DNA of 9,336 bases. Source: Armatimonadota bacterium. Lineage in GTDB: Bacteria; Armatimonadota; Fimbriimonadia; Fimbriimonadales; ATM1. Location: contig RFHN01000093.1 of assembly GCA_003695835.1 (NCBI GenBank), positions 1 through 9,336 of the forward strand, given 5' to 3'. Shown piece by piece: positions 1-6,240 of this stretch. Numbering within the stretch: the first letter of the stretch is position 1; every line of letters begins with the position of its first letter. The position numbers were made by a program, and so were the translations under genes. Below the pieces are notes generated by a model. That model ran no database searches. It was not told where the DNA came from and saw nothing but the letters and a program-made list of their open reading frames with translations.

Positions 1-111
1 GCAAAACAGCGCGAGCCTGCCGTACGAATCGTAGATGCGAAAGTTCGCTCCAAGGAACTTCCAAAACTGCCTCGCCAAGAGGTACTGCCGATCCGCAAAG
101 CGCTCGTCCAT
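1..111 (-). CDS. N-terminal fragment of a scramblase/LURP-one-related-like protein (partial)
   Basis: An open reading frame starts at an ATG whose first base is 111 and runs leftward off the window, giving 37 residues beginning MDERFADRQYLLARQFWKFL and continuing with a GANFRIYDSYGRL segment. The pattern of an N-terminal Tyr-Leu-Leu-x-Arg strand, a Lys-Phe-Leu-Gly turn and then Phe-x-Ile-Tyr-Asp-x-x-Gly-x-Leu is typical of the start of phospholipid-scramblase/LURP-one-related beta-barrel proteins found in many bacteria. Bacterial members have no firmly established role. The frame stays open upstream of the ATG, but no ATG, GTG or TTG start lies in the 51 bases between it and the divergent gene at 163, so 111 is the best start. 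A purine run (GAGGGG) lies about 15 nt upstream, too far for a good ribosome binding site. Family assignment rests on a short fragment. Confidence 0.5.
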   Translation of the reverse strand, partial: MDERFADRQYLLARQFWKFLGANFRIYDSYGRLALFC

Positions 112-150
112 CCTGCCGATAGCGTACCCCTCGGGTTCGTAAATTGGGGG

Positions 151-156
151 TAGATT
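151..156 (+). promoter_or_regulatory. Candidate -10 box (TAGATT) of a leaderless promoter
   Basis: TAGATT fits TANNNT and ends 6 nt before the GTG start at 163, where transcription would begin at or next to the start codon. There is no good Shine-Dalgarno sequence for that start (only a G run at 146-150) and no clear -35 box. The same geometry recurs at 2804 and 5562. Confidence 0.4.
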
Positions 157-162
157 GCCTCT

Positions 163-2790
163 GTGCTCACGACGCTCCTGCTTCTCGGCGCAATGCAAGT
201 CAACCAAACCGCTCCAGCGGGTTTGGCGGAAGACGCGAGAGGCAGACTCTACGTCTCGTATGCCGGCTCGAATGAAATCGCCGTCCACGAAGGAAGCTTG
301 ATTCGCCGGCGACTTCACCCGCCGGTCAAGGGGCCGCGCGGTCTCGCTTTCGATGCTTCCGGTCGCCTCTATGTCGCCGATTCGGGCAACCACCGCATCG
401 CCGTTCTCGATGAAAACGGAACGCTACTCTTCTCTTTCGGCGGCGAAGGCGCAGGCCCCGGACAGTTCCGTACACCGTACGACGTCCTCGTGGACGACCT
501 GGGCACCGTGATCGTCGCCGACACGTTCAATAGCCGCCTTCAGTTCTTCGATTCCCAGGGCCATCACCGCAAGAGCTTCGGCTCACTCGGCGAAGAGCCG
601 GGCCAGTTTCGAGAGCCTGCAGGGTTGGCGCTTGCAGACGGCGTGCTCTACGTGGCGAACGGATGGAACGGAAGGGTGGATCTCTTTCGATACGACCCGC
701 AAACGCTCGACCTTCAGTTCCTGCGCTCGATTCCAGGGTTCTGGGTCTGCGGCGACGTTGCCGTAGGCAAAGACGGCACGATCTACGCGCTCGACCGTAA
801 CAACGGCTGGATCGGCAAGTGGGACCGAGACGGAAACGAGCTGAAGCGGTTCGGCGGCGGCAACTACGGGCTCTTCCGCCAGCCAAGCGCACTGCTCGCC
901 TTGAGTGACGGAAGGGTTGCCGTGGCGGATACGCAGAACAACCGCGTCCTTCTTCTCGATCCCGAGTTCACCGACCTCTTCCGACCTCGCGTGGATCGCG
1001 TTGGACGAGAGGGCGCGACGATTCGTTGGGAAGCCCGAACTGCACCCGTCCTGCAACCTGCGTTCCAAGGCGTCGAACGTCCAGCGTCCTACGGCGCCAG
1101 CCCGACCGGACCTCGCATCGGATTCTACGGCGCCTTGCCGCGCAACAGCGGTGAGACCCGCTTCCAAACAACCTTGGAAGGGCTCGAACCGGGCACGGGC
1201 TACTATTACTGGATCTTCACCGATCAGATGCCCGTCCTCCCGCCGGCGGAGAGGCGAGCGCGCGTCTTCGCGTTCGCCACGGAGCCGAATCCCGGAAAGA
1301 AGACGATCCTCAACCTGCCCATCGCCGTCATCCTGCGCACGGACGTCTGGAATCCCGAAGGATCGAACGGCGAGCAGCGGGGCGCCCCGCCCGGGCCGGA
1401 GTACCTCCGGTACGTCAAGGAAGAGTTCGAAGACGCCCGCCTGTTCTACTTCGTGAATTCGCACTGTCGCGTGAACCTCCAGTACGAGTGGTACGTGTAT
1501 GAAGAACCCTTGACGCGTGGCGAGCCGTGGCCCGAGGCGGCAGGCGAAGACGCGCTTCTCCGGCAGCGAGGCAAAACGAGGCAAGACTACGTCGCTCTTG
1601 TCGTCATTGAAGCAGAAAGGAGATACGATCCCGCTCGGAAGGCCTACTACCTTCAGGGATCCGGTGGAGGGACGTGGGGAGCGCATTGGAACGGCCTCGA
1701 AGAAAAGAGCGATCCCGCCCACTGCTCGTTCCTCGGAGGCAGCGACCTTGCGTGGCTCATGACACACGAGTTTCACCACGCCCTCGATTCGATGTTTGAG
1801 CAAAGCGGATACGAAGAGTATCCGTTCAACCACTTTGGCGATTACCGAGTGGGCGGCTACAACGGGCCGTTTGGCGAACACTGGGATGGAAACGCCTACA
1901 TCCTTCGCGTCTGGCCCGAGCAGGCTTGGTTCTACTGCCTCTTCGGCTCCGTCTCGACGACGACCGATCGGGACAACGACGGCGTGCCCGATGACGACCC
2001 CTCCCTCCCCTTCGATGAAAAGAGCTGGGGGAGCGACCCGACGAAGGCATCCACAGCCGGCGACGGAATCACCGACCTGCGCCGACTCATGTTTAGCACG
2101 TGGGTGCCCGCCACGCTCGACTCCGTGAACAACGCGCGCGCCAACCTCGTACGCCCCGATCCCCACAAGACCGATCAAACCGGCCTCGGCATCCCGGACT
2201 CCCAAAAGCGGGAACCCTGCATCCCGTGGTATGAAGAGATCCCGTTCGGCTCGCCGGACCTACCCAAGTCCATCGCCGACGAACCGGCCTGGCGAGAAAA
2301 GCGAGGGCGCTTCGGAACCCAAGACTTCGAAGGAGGCGCCTACATGACTTGGGATGAAACGGGGCTTTACCTCGCACTCTCGTTCTCGACGAAGCCAGCT
2401 GAATTCCAGATCACGACCGATTTCCTGGGCGACGGATTCTTCGCGGGCCAAGACAACTACGTCCTGACCGTGGATTGCCGCGGCAACGAAGCGAAGATCA
2501 AGTCGTTCTCAGTCCTCAACGGGGCGCAGAACCGATGGCCCTTCAACGACACCGAGCTGGTCCCGGTACAGTCACTCGAACTCGCGAGCGACTTCCGCCC
2601 CACCTGGGCGCAAGTACGGATCAAGCTCCCCTGGCATCTGAAGAGCGGCTTGACGTGCCGAGAGGGCGACGTTTATCGCTTCGCGTTCACGTTCTTAGTC
2701 AAGGAAGGCGTGAATCAGTGGAACGGCGACCGCGTCCACATCAGCGCCTTCGAGCCTTACAAGATGCTGCCGATGCGGCTCGTGAAGTAG
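163..2790 (+). CDS. Secreted NHL-repeat protein with HExxH metalloprotease-like region and CBM9-like C-terminus
   Basis: This protein has 875 residues. An in-frame stop at 151 makes the GTG at 163 the first possible start; residues 1-12 are a short hydrophobic stretch that could be a minimal signal peptide. Residues about 18-270 hold NHL propeller blades (for example LYVADSGNHRIAVLD near 69-83 and VAVADTQNNRVLLLD near 252-266). Residues about 271-372 resemble a fibronectin type III or purple-acid-phosphatase N-terminal fold (TTLEGLEPGTGYYYW). A region from about 380 to 600 contains THEFHHALD, with HEFHH at 535-539, the gluzincin/zincin zinc-binding pattern; the third ligand is not obvious, with H557, D560, E572 and H573 as candidates. 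Degenerate thrombospondin-type-3 calcium motifs follow (DRDNDGVPDDD at 602-612, SDPTKASTAGDGITD at 624-638, RPDPHKTDQTGLGIPD at 664-679). The C-terminus from about 700 looks like a CBM9/DOMON-type beta-sandwich. Export, proteolysis and sugar binding are inferences. It appears monocistronic. Confidence 0.8.
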   Translation: MLTTLLLLGAMQVNQTAPAGLAEDARGRLYVSYAGSNEIAVHEGSLIRRRLHPPVKGPRGLAFDASGRLYVADSGNHRIAVLDENGTLLFSFGGEGAGPGQFRTPYDVLVDDLGTVIVADTFNSRLQFFDSQGHHRKSFGSLGEEPGQFREPAGLALADGVLYVANGWNGRVDLFRYDPQTLDLQFLRSIPGFWVCGDVAVGKDGTIYALDRNNGWIGKWDRDGNELKRFGGGNYGLFRQPSALLALSDGRVAVADTQNNRVLLLDPEFTDLFRPRVDRVGREGATIRWEARTAPVLQPAFQGVERPASYGASPTGPRIGFYGALPRNSGETRFQTTLEGLEPGTGYYYWIFTDQMPVLPPAERRARVFAFATEPNPGKKTILNLPIAVILRTDVWNPEGSNGEQRGAPPGPEYLRYVKEEFEDARLFYFVNSHCRVNLQYEWYVYEEPLTRGEPWPEAAGEDALLRQRGKTRQDYVALVVIEAERRYDPARKAYYLQGSGGGTWGAHWNGLEEKSDPAHCSFLGGSDLAWLMTHEFHHALDSMFEQSGYEEYPFNHFGDYRVGGYNGPFGEHWDGNAYILRVWPEQAWFYCLFGSVSTTTDRDNDGVPDDDPSLPFDEKSWGSDPTKASTAGDGITDLRRLMFSTWVPATLDSVNNARANLVRPDPHKTDQTGLGIPDSQKREPCIPWYEEIPFGSPDLPKSIADEPAWREKRGRFGTQDFEGGAYMTWDETGLYLALSFSTKPAEFQITTDFLGDGFFAGQDNYVLTVDCRGNEAKIKSFSVLNGAQNRWPFNDTELVPVQSLELASDFRPTWAQVRIKLPWHLKSGLTCREGDVYRFAFTFLVKEGVNQWNGDRVHISAFEPYKMLPMRLVK

Positions 2791-2803
2791 TTGGCGGCGT
2801 CGG

Positions 2804-2809
2804 TACACT
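2804..2809 (+). promoter_or_regulatory. Candidate -10 box (TACACT) of a leaderless promoter
   Basis: TACACT lies in the 26-bp gap after the preceding stop codon and ends exactly 7 nt before the ATG at 2817. No Shine-Dalgarno sequence is present in the gap. The placement implies a transcript starting at the A of the start codon. No convincing -35 box is visible. Confidence 0.45.
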
Positions 2810-2816
2810 CAAACGT

Positions 2817-3422
2817 ATGCCGAGGACCGATCCGCGCGTAGACCAGTACATCGCCTCTGCCGCTGAGTTCGCGCAGCCCATCCTTACGCATTTGCGGGAG
2901 TTGGTTCATCGCGCATGTCCTGAGGTCGAGGAAACGATGAAGTGGTCGTTCCCGCACTTTGAGTACAAGGGGATTCTATGCTCGATGGCGGCTTTCAAAC
3001 ACCACTGCGCGTTCGGCTTCTGGAAAGCGTCTCTGATGAAGGACCCGAAGGGGATTCTGCGCGAGGGGGAAGCCATGGGCCACCTTGGCAAAATCGCGAG
3101 CCTCGACGATCTCCCACCGGATCGCGTCCTGCTCGCCTACATCCGTGAGGCGGTGGAGCTGAACGAAAAGGGGGTCAAGCTGCCGACAAAGAAGAGTTCG
3201 ACGAGCAAGCCCGTCCGGGTTCCGAAAGACTTCCAAGAGGCGCTGAAGGCAAACCCCAAGGCGCAAGCGACGTTCAAGAGCTTCCCGCCTTCTCACAAGC
3301 GCGAGTACGTGGAGTGGATCGAAGAGGCGAAGCGGGACGCGACACGACAGCGAAGGATTCAGACCGCGATCGAGTGGCTTGCCGAGGGCAAGAGTCGAAA
3401 CTGGAAATACGAACGCCCGTAG
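2817..3422 (+). CDS. DUF1801 / YdeI-OmdA-type protein
   Basis: The 201-residue product has two recognisable parts. Residues about 16-115 match the DUF1801/YdhG-like domain, including the MKWSFPHFEYKGILCSMAAFKHHCAFGFWK segment (41-70) with its Trp-Ser-x-Pro-x-Phe signature. After a Lys/Ser linker (124-132), residues about 135-198 match the bacteriocin-protection/OmdA C-terminal domain, ending in the hallmark REYVEWIEEAKRDATRQRRI region and a GKSRNWKY tail. Proteins of this architecture are widespread and are named variously YdeI, iron chaperone-like or OmpD-associated; their biochemical role is not settled, so I assign none. The frame is open upstream into the preceding gene, but ATG 2817 is preferred because the family begins here and a TACACT box sits 7 nt before it. 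The stop codon lies within a strong hairpin shared with the convergent rplA end. Confidence 0.88.
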   Translation: MPRTDPRVDQYIASAAEFAQPILTHLRELVHRACPEVEETMKWSFPHFEYKGILCSMAAFKHHCAFGFWKASLMKDPKGILREGEAMGHLGKIASLDDLPPDRVLLAYIREAVELNEKGVKLPTKKSSTSKPVRVPKDFQEALKANPKAQATFKSFPPSHKREYVEWIEEAKRDATRQRRIQTAIEWLAEGKSRNWKYERP

Positions 3423-3450
3423 GCGATCTGCCTACGGGCGCGCGAATTTC
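3404..3450. terminator. Hairpin between convergent genes, probable bidirectional terminator
   Basis: A perfect 10-bp inverted repeat, GCCCGTAGGC (3415-3424) and GCCTACGGGC (3430-3439), encloses a 5-nt loop. The flanks 3404-3414 and 3440-3450 extend the pairing imperfectly (GAAAT against ATTTC at the outer ends). The stop codon of the upstream plus-strand gene (3420-3422) lies in the stem, and the rplA stop is 24 bp past the core on the other side. Neither side has a long T run, only short AATTTC and TATTTCC tails, so intrinsic termination may be moderate. Its position between converging genes supports terminating both transcripts. Confidence 0.7.
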
Positions 3451-3462
3451 AAAGCGGGTTCG

Positions 3463-4179
3463 CTACAGCTTGGCGGCAAGCGCGGGATCCACGCGGAACC
3501 CTGGGCCCATCGTGCTACTCACGGTAATCCCTGCGAGATAGCGCCCTTTGGCTGTGGGGGGCTTCGCCTTCAGGATCGCCTGGACAGCCGCTGCGAAGTT
3601 CTCGAGAAGCTGCTCTTCTGTGAACGACGCCTTGCCGATCGGCATGTGGACGATTCCGGCCTTGTCGTTTCGATACTGGACGAGCGTCGCCTTCTTGATG
3701 GACTCCACCGCCTCTCGGACATCCTCGGTGAGGGTGCCGGACTTCTTGTTCGGCGTCTTCGGGCCGAGGACGCGACCGATCTTGGCCAGGGCGGGAGCCA
3801 TCTCTTGGTGGGCAATTAGGACATCGAAGTCCTTGTAGCCATTGGCGATCTTCTCGACGAGGTCGTCGTCGCCGACCTCGTCTGCGCCAGCGGCTTTAGC
3901 CTCTTCTGCGGCCGCGCCCTTTGCGAGCACCGCCACCTTCCGCGTTTTCCCTGTGCCGTGAGGGAGCGTAGTGGTTCCGCGAACGTTCTGGTCGCTCTGC
4001 CGAGGGTCAATCCCGAGTCGGATCGCGACTTCGATCGTCTCGTCGAACTTGGCCGTAGCCGTCTCTTTCGCGAGGCGGATCGCTTCCGCTGGCTCATGCA
4101 GGGTCAGTCGGTCGCCCTTCTCTCGCAGTGCGAGGTACCGATTCGAATGAGGTTGCTTCTTCTCTTGGGTTCTTGCCAT
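3463..4179 (-). CDS. rplA: 50S ribosomal protein L1
   Basis: The 238-residue product is ribosomal protein L1, which binds 23S rRNA at the L1 stalk and helps move deacylated tRNA out through the E site. Recognisable parts are the N-terminal domain-I segment with AKFDETIEVAIRLGIDPRQS, the RGTTTLPHGTGK region, the flexible second domain with VLGPKTPNKKSGTLT, and the C-terminal STMGPGFRVDP signature that returns to domain I. Length is normal for bacterial L1. The ATG at 4179 is chosen over an in-frame upstream ATG at 4221 because a perfect AGGAGG (4185-4190) precedes it by 5 nt and the family starts there. It is the last gene of the secE-nusG-rplK-rplA run. In many bacteria L1 represses its own operon by binding the mRNA; no site can be proven here. 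Confidence 0.98.
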   Translation of the reverse strand: MARTQEKKQPHSNRYLALREKGDRLTLHEPAEAIRLAKETATAKFDETIEVAIRLGIDPRQSDQNVRGTTTLPHGTGKTRKVAVLAKGAAAEEAKAAGADEVGDDDLVEKIANGYKDFDVLIAHQEMAPALAKIGRVLGPKTPNKKSGTLTEDVREAVESIKKATLVQYRNDKAGIVHMPIGKASFTEEQLLENFAAAVQAILKAKPPTAKGRYLAGITVSSTMGPGFRVDPALAAKL

Positions 4180-4184
4180 GGTTT

Positions 4185-4190
4185 CCTCCT
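4185..4190 (-). promoter_or_regulatory. Ribosome binding site of rplA (AGGAGG)
   Basis: A perfect AGGAGG on the minus strand ends 5 nt before the ATG at 4179. It decides the rplA start against the upstream in-frame ATG at 4221. It also shows that the host uses anti-Shine-Dalgarno pairing for operon-internal genes, in contrast to the apparently leaderless genes elsewhere in the window. Confidence 0.9.
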
Positions 4191-4202
4191 GTGGTGATTG
4201 GC

Positions 4203-4215
4203 GAGCCTGAGGCTC
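4203..4215 (-). repeat. Small inverted repeat in the rplK-rplA gap
   Basis: GAGCC and GGCTC are separated by 3 nt in the 52-bp intergenic region, 12 nt before the rplA AGGAGG in the direction of transcription. A 5-bp stem with a 3-nt loop is short. It could shape rplA translation or be a remnant of an L1-responsive site; this is speculative. Confidence 0.35.
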
Positions 4216-4231
4216 TCCCACGAGGTGAAGA

Positions 4232-4657
4232 TCAGTCTACGATCTCCACCCCCATATTCCTTGCGGTTCCCGCAAGAATCTTCATCGCCTGCTCCACATC
4301 GTTGGTGTTGAGGTCGGGCAGCTTGATCTCCGCGATCTTTCGGAGCTGCTCCTTGGTGAGCTTGCCAGCTTTTTCCGTAAGCTGGTTTCCGCTCCCCTTC
4401 TCGATGCCGGCGGCTTGCTTGATCAGGTCACTTGCGAGCGGCTGTTTGACGACGAAGTCGTAGCTTCGGTCCTCATACACCGTAATCGCGACGGGCAAGG
4501 TGTTGCCCATCTTGTCCATCGTCACTTCGTTGAACTTCTTGATGAACTCCATCATGTTGATGCCCGCCTGTCCGAGAGCCGGACCGATCGGCGGGGCGGG
4601 CGTTGCCTTGCCCGCAGGGATGTTCAGTTTGATCACCGAAAGAACTTTCTTCGCCAT
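4232..4657 (-). CDS. rplK: 50S ribosomal protein L11
   Basis: The product has 141 residues, the usual length of bacterial L11. This protein forms the base of the GTPase-associated stalk on 23S rRNA, contacts elongation factors and is needed for the RelA stringent response. The N-terminal domain shows the proline-rich segment GKATPAPPIGPALGQAGINM, which binds thiostrepton-class antibiotics in other species. The C-terminal RNA-binding domain ends with the conserved AMKILAGTARNMGVEI. The ATG directly abuts the nusG stop codon (TAAATG), and its GGAG ribosome binding site lies inside the last codons of nusG, about 9 nt before the start. This arrangement suggests translation coupled to nusG. Followed by rplA after 52 bp. 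Confidence 0.99.
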   Translation of the reverse strand: MAKKVLSVIKLNIPAGKATPAPPIGPALGQAGINMMEFIKKFNEVTMDKMGNTLPVAITVYEDRSYDFVVKQPLASDLIKQAAGIEKGSGNQLTEKAGKLTKEQLRKIAEIKLPDLNTNDVEQAMKILAGTARNMGVEIVD

Positions 4658-5194
4658 TTATGCTTTCTCCACTTTATCGAATTCCAATTCCAAGGGCGTC
4701 TCGCGCCCGAACACGGGGATCAGCACCTTCAGCTTGCCTTTCTCCGCGTCCACTTCCTCGACGCGACCGGTGAAATCGGCGAACGGGCCTTCCATGATGC
4801 GGACCGTATCGCCCACCTTCCACACCACGCGCGGACGCTCGCTGCTCTCTTCGAGGCGCTTCAGGATGTTCTGCACTTCGCTGTCGTCAATCGGCACGGG
4901 CTTGTTTCCGCTGCTCACGAAGCCGGTCACGCCGCTCACGCGCTTGACGAGGTTCTGCGAATCCTCCGTCAGGATCATGCGAACGAGCACATACCCCGGG
5001 AAAACCTTCTTCATCACCTTCCGGCGCTTGCCGTCCCGCGTTTGCTGGACCTCTTCGACGGGGATCAGAATCTCGAAGATCTCTTTGTCCCAAAGCCCCG
5101 CATGGATCGCCTGCTTCTTCAGCATGTCCGCGACTTTCTGCTCATGCTGAGTGAGCGTGTGGACGGCGTACCAGGAAGTCATCATGGGTCTCAT
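4658..5194 (-). CDS. nusG: Transcription termination/antitermination factor NusG
   Basis: The 178-residue product is NusG, which binds the RNA polymerase clamp through its N-terminal domain and Rho or ribosomal protein S10 through its C-terminal domain. The NGN domain spans about residues 7-118 (SWYAVHTLTQHEQKVADML at 7-25, KKVFPGYVLVRM at 62-73, GVTGFV at 88-93). The KOW domain follows, with VGDTVRIMEGPFADFTGRV at 127-145. Three in-frame ATGs compete as start: 5194, 5185 and 5182. I list 5194 because it overlaps the secE stop as ATGA, a common coupling arrangement; starts at 5185 or 5182 would give 175 or 174 residues, equally normal lengths. The ribosome binding site is weak (AGAGG about 11 nt before 5194). 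The rplK start abuts its stop. Confidence 0.97.
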   Translation of the reverse strand: MRPMMTSWYAVHTLTQHEQKVADMLKKQAIHAGLWDKEIFEILIPVEEVQQTRDGKRRKVMKKVFPGYVLVRMILTEDSQNLVKRVSGVTGFVSSGNKPVPIDDSEVQNILKRLEESSERPRVVWKVGDTVRIMEGPFADFTGRVEEVDAEKGKLKVLIPVFGRETPLELEFDKVEKA

Positions 5195-5457
5195 CCCAGG
5201 TTGATCCTCTGACCCTCCGCAGCCTTGAGCGCAATGTCCACGATGATGCCGGCGAGCCAAAGATAGACGACAAAGACGACACAGACGAGCAAGACCATGA
5301 TGGTCAGCCTCGTCGTCTCTTGCCAAGACGGCCACACGACGCGCCGCATTTCGCGGATCACGCCTTCGATGAAGCCCTTGATGCCGCCCCGCATATCCGG
5401 AACGGGAACGGATGCGCCACCCGGGCCCCCTGCTACCTTCTTGATCTTCTTCGACAT
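5191..5457 (-). CDS. secE: Preprotein translocase subunit SecE
   Basis: The 88-residue product is SecE, the clamp subunit of the SecYEG channel in the cytoplasmic membrane. Residues about 24-46 hold the conserved amphipathic helix (GFIEGVIREMRRVVWPSWQE) including the hallmark Arg-x-Val-x-Trp-Pro segment. One transmembrane helix follows at about 52-77. This is the single-span form typical of most bacteria other than enterobacteria. The first 22 residues are a Lys/Gly/Pro-rich extension likely facing the cytoplasm. The ATG at 5457 has no good ribosome binding site. Its stop codon overlaps the nusG start (ATGA). It is the first gene of the operon, behind a sigma-70-like promoter. The tRNA-Trp and rpmG genes that often precede secE are absent here. 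Confidence 0.96.
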   Translation of the reverse strand: MSKKIKKVAGGPGGASVPVPDMRGGIKGFIEGVIREMRRVVWPSWQETTRLTIMVLLVCVVFVVYLWLAGIIVDIALKAAEGQRINLG

Positions 5458-5508
5458 CGTCTGCTACTCATGCCCAAGCGGGGTCTGACCGCGAGGGGGG
5501 ATGGCGAG

Positions 5509-5537
5509 AGTATACCCACCCCCGCCGCCATTCGCAA
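5509..5537 (-). promoter_or_regulatory. Probable sigma-70-type promoter of the secE-nusG-rplK-rplA operon
   Basis: Reading the minus strand, TTGCGA (5537-5532) and TATACT (5514-5509) are separated by exactly 17 bp. The -35 matches TTGACA at 4 of 6 positions and the -10 matches TATAAT at 5 of 6. Transcription would start near 5502, giving a leader of about 45 nt before the secE ATG at 5457. This is the best canonical promoter in the window. Confidence 0.7.
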
Positions 5538-5561
5538 CCCTGGCAACCCTGGCCACCCTGG
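5535..5561 (+). repeat. Three tandem copies of a 9-bp unit in the divergent promoter region
   Basis: CAACCCTGG (5535-5543), CAACCCTGG (5544-5552) and CCACCCTGG (5553-5561) follow each other without gaps; the third copy differs at one base. The array covers the edge of the secE -35 box and the whole -35 region and spacer of the divergent gene's promoter. It could be a regulator binding array or a slippage-prone repeat. Confidence 0.85.
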
Positions 5562-5567
5562 TAAACT
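5562..5567 (+). promoter_or_regulatory. Candidate -10 box (TAAACT) of a leaderless promoter
   Basis: TAAACT fits TANNNT and ends exactly 7 nt before the ATG at 5575, which has no Shine-Dalgarno sequence. A possible -35 (CTGGCA, 5540-5545) lies 16 bp upstream within the tandem repeat. The implied transcript starts at the start codon. Confidence 0.5.
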
Positions 5568-5574
5568 GCGCAGC

Positions 5575-6240
5575 ATGCTGGCTGCACTCGCGCTCGTTCC
5601 TCTCGCTTTGGCTTCCGCCGACGCCTACGGCGGCTCCGTGTTCGTAGACCCCCCTACGACCGCTGTCCGCCTGACCAGCGAGGCGGTCACCTTTACGGTT
5701 GGCAAGCGGTCCGTCTCCGTCGAGGCGCGCTACATGTTCAAGAACACGACTTCGAATGAACTCTCCCTCCTCATCGGCATCCCTCTCGTCGCCGAGAACA
5801 CGAATCGAGCCTTCGGGAGCAACCGGTTTGACCGCCTGTCGGCGACCTGGGACAAGGAATCCCTGGCCTTCGCAGCCGCGCCGATGGCAGCCGACATCAA
5901 TCCGGAGGCCACGAGCTACGTGAAGCCTTATGTGGCGACCGCAGTCTTCAAGCCAAACGCGACGCACGTGCTACGCGTGCAGCTCGAATACCCCATCGGC
6001 AAAGACGACCTGCACCGCTTCCTTGCTTGGCGAACCGCCGGAGCCGCCTCCTGGGCCGGCACCGTCGAGCGAGCCGACTACTCCTTTAAGTTCAACACCG
6101 ATACCGTCTTCCATATCATCAAGATTGAACCGAATTGGGGATGGCAATGGGGCACCACAGGCGCCTACGCCAAGCGCACGAACTTTGAGCCGTCTGCCAA
6201 CGAGACGATTCGATTCCGTTATTATCCGTCCGACTTCTGA
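5575..6240 (+). CDS. Exported protein of unknown function
   Basis: The product has 221 residues. Residues 1-16 (MLAALALVPLALASAD) form a hydrophobic segment with a plausible signal peptidase I site after ALASA, so the mature protein of about 205 residues is probably periplasmic or secreted. The rest looks like a beta-rich fold: alternating strands such as EAVTFTVGKRSVSVEARYMFKN (36-57), SLLIGIPLV (64-72), THVLRVQLEYPIG (130-142), and an aromatic WGWQWG stretch at 188-193. The early pattern of a strand followed by ARYMFKNTTSNELSLLIGIPL loosely recalls DUF4424-type exported proteins, but I cannot confirm membership. There is no catalytic motif that I recognise. The ATG at 5575 is chosen because it begins the signal peptide and follows a TAAACT box by 7 nt; the frame is open upstream but without meaning. 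It is divergent from secE. Confidence 0.8.
   Translation: MLAALALVPLALASADAYGGSVFVDPPTTAVRLTSEAVTFTVGKRSVSVEARYMFKNTTSNELSLLIGIPLVAENTNRAFGSNRFDRLSATWDKESLAFAAAPMAADINPEATSYVKPYVATAVFKPNATHVLRVQLEYPIGKDDLHRFLAWRTAGAASWAGTVERADYSFKFNTDTVFHIIKIEPNWGWQWGTTGAYAKRTNFEPSANETIRFRYYPSDF

Noticed and set aside
583..2205. Long minus-strand open frame of 540 codons opposite the NHL/metalloprotease-like gene
   Set aside because: It lies wholly antisense to a gene with clear domains, has no recognisable motif, and long antisense frames are expected in GC-rich coding DNA.
4180..4221. N-terminal extension of rplA from an in-frame ATG at 4221
   Set aside because: The extension would include the AGGAGG ribosome binding site as codons and is not part of L1; the start at 4179 is standard.
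5195..5335. N-terminal extension of nusG from an ATG at 5335
   Set aside because: This stretch is secE read in another frame; NusG similarity begins at about 5179.
5458..5574. tRNA-Trp or rpmG upstream of secE
   Set aside because: The 117-bp divergent region has no cloverleaf, no TTCGA T-loop motif in a proper stem and no small L33-like frame.
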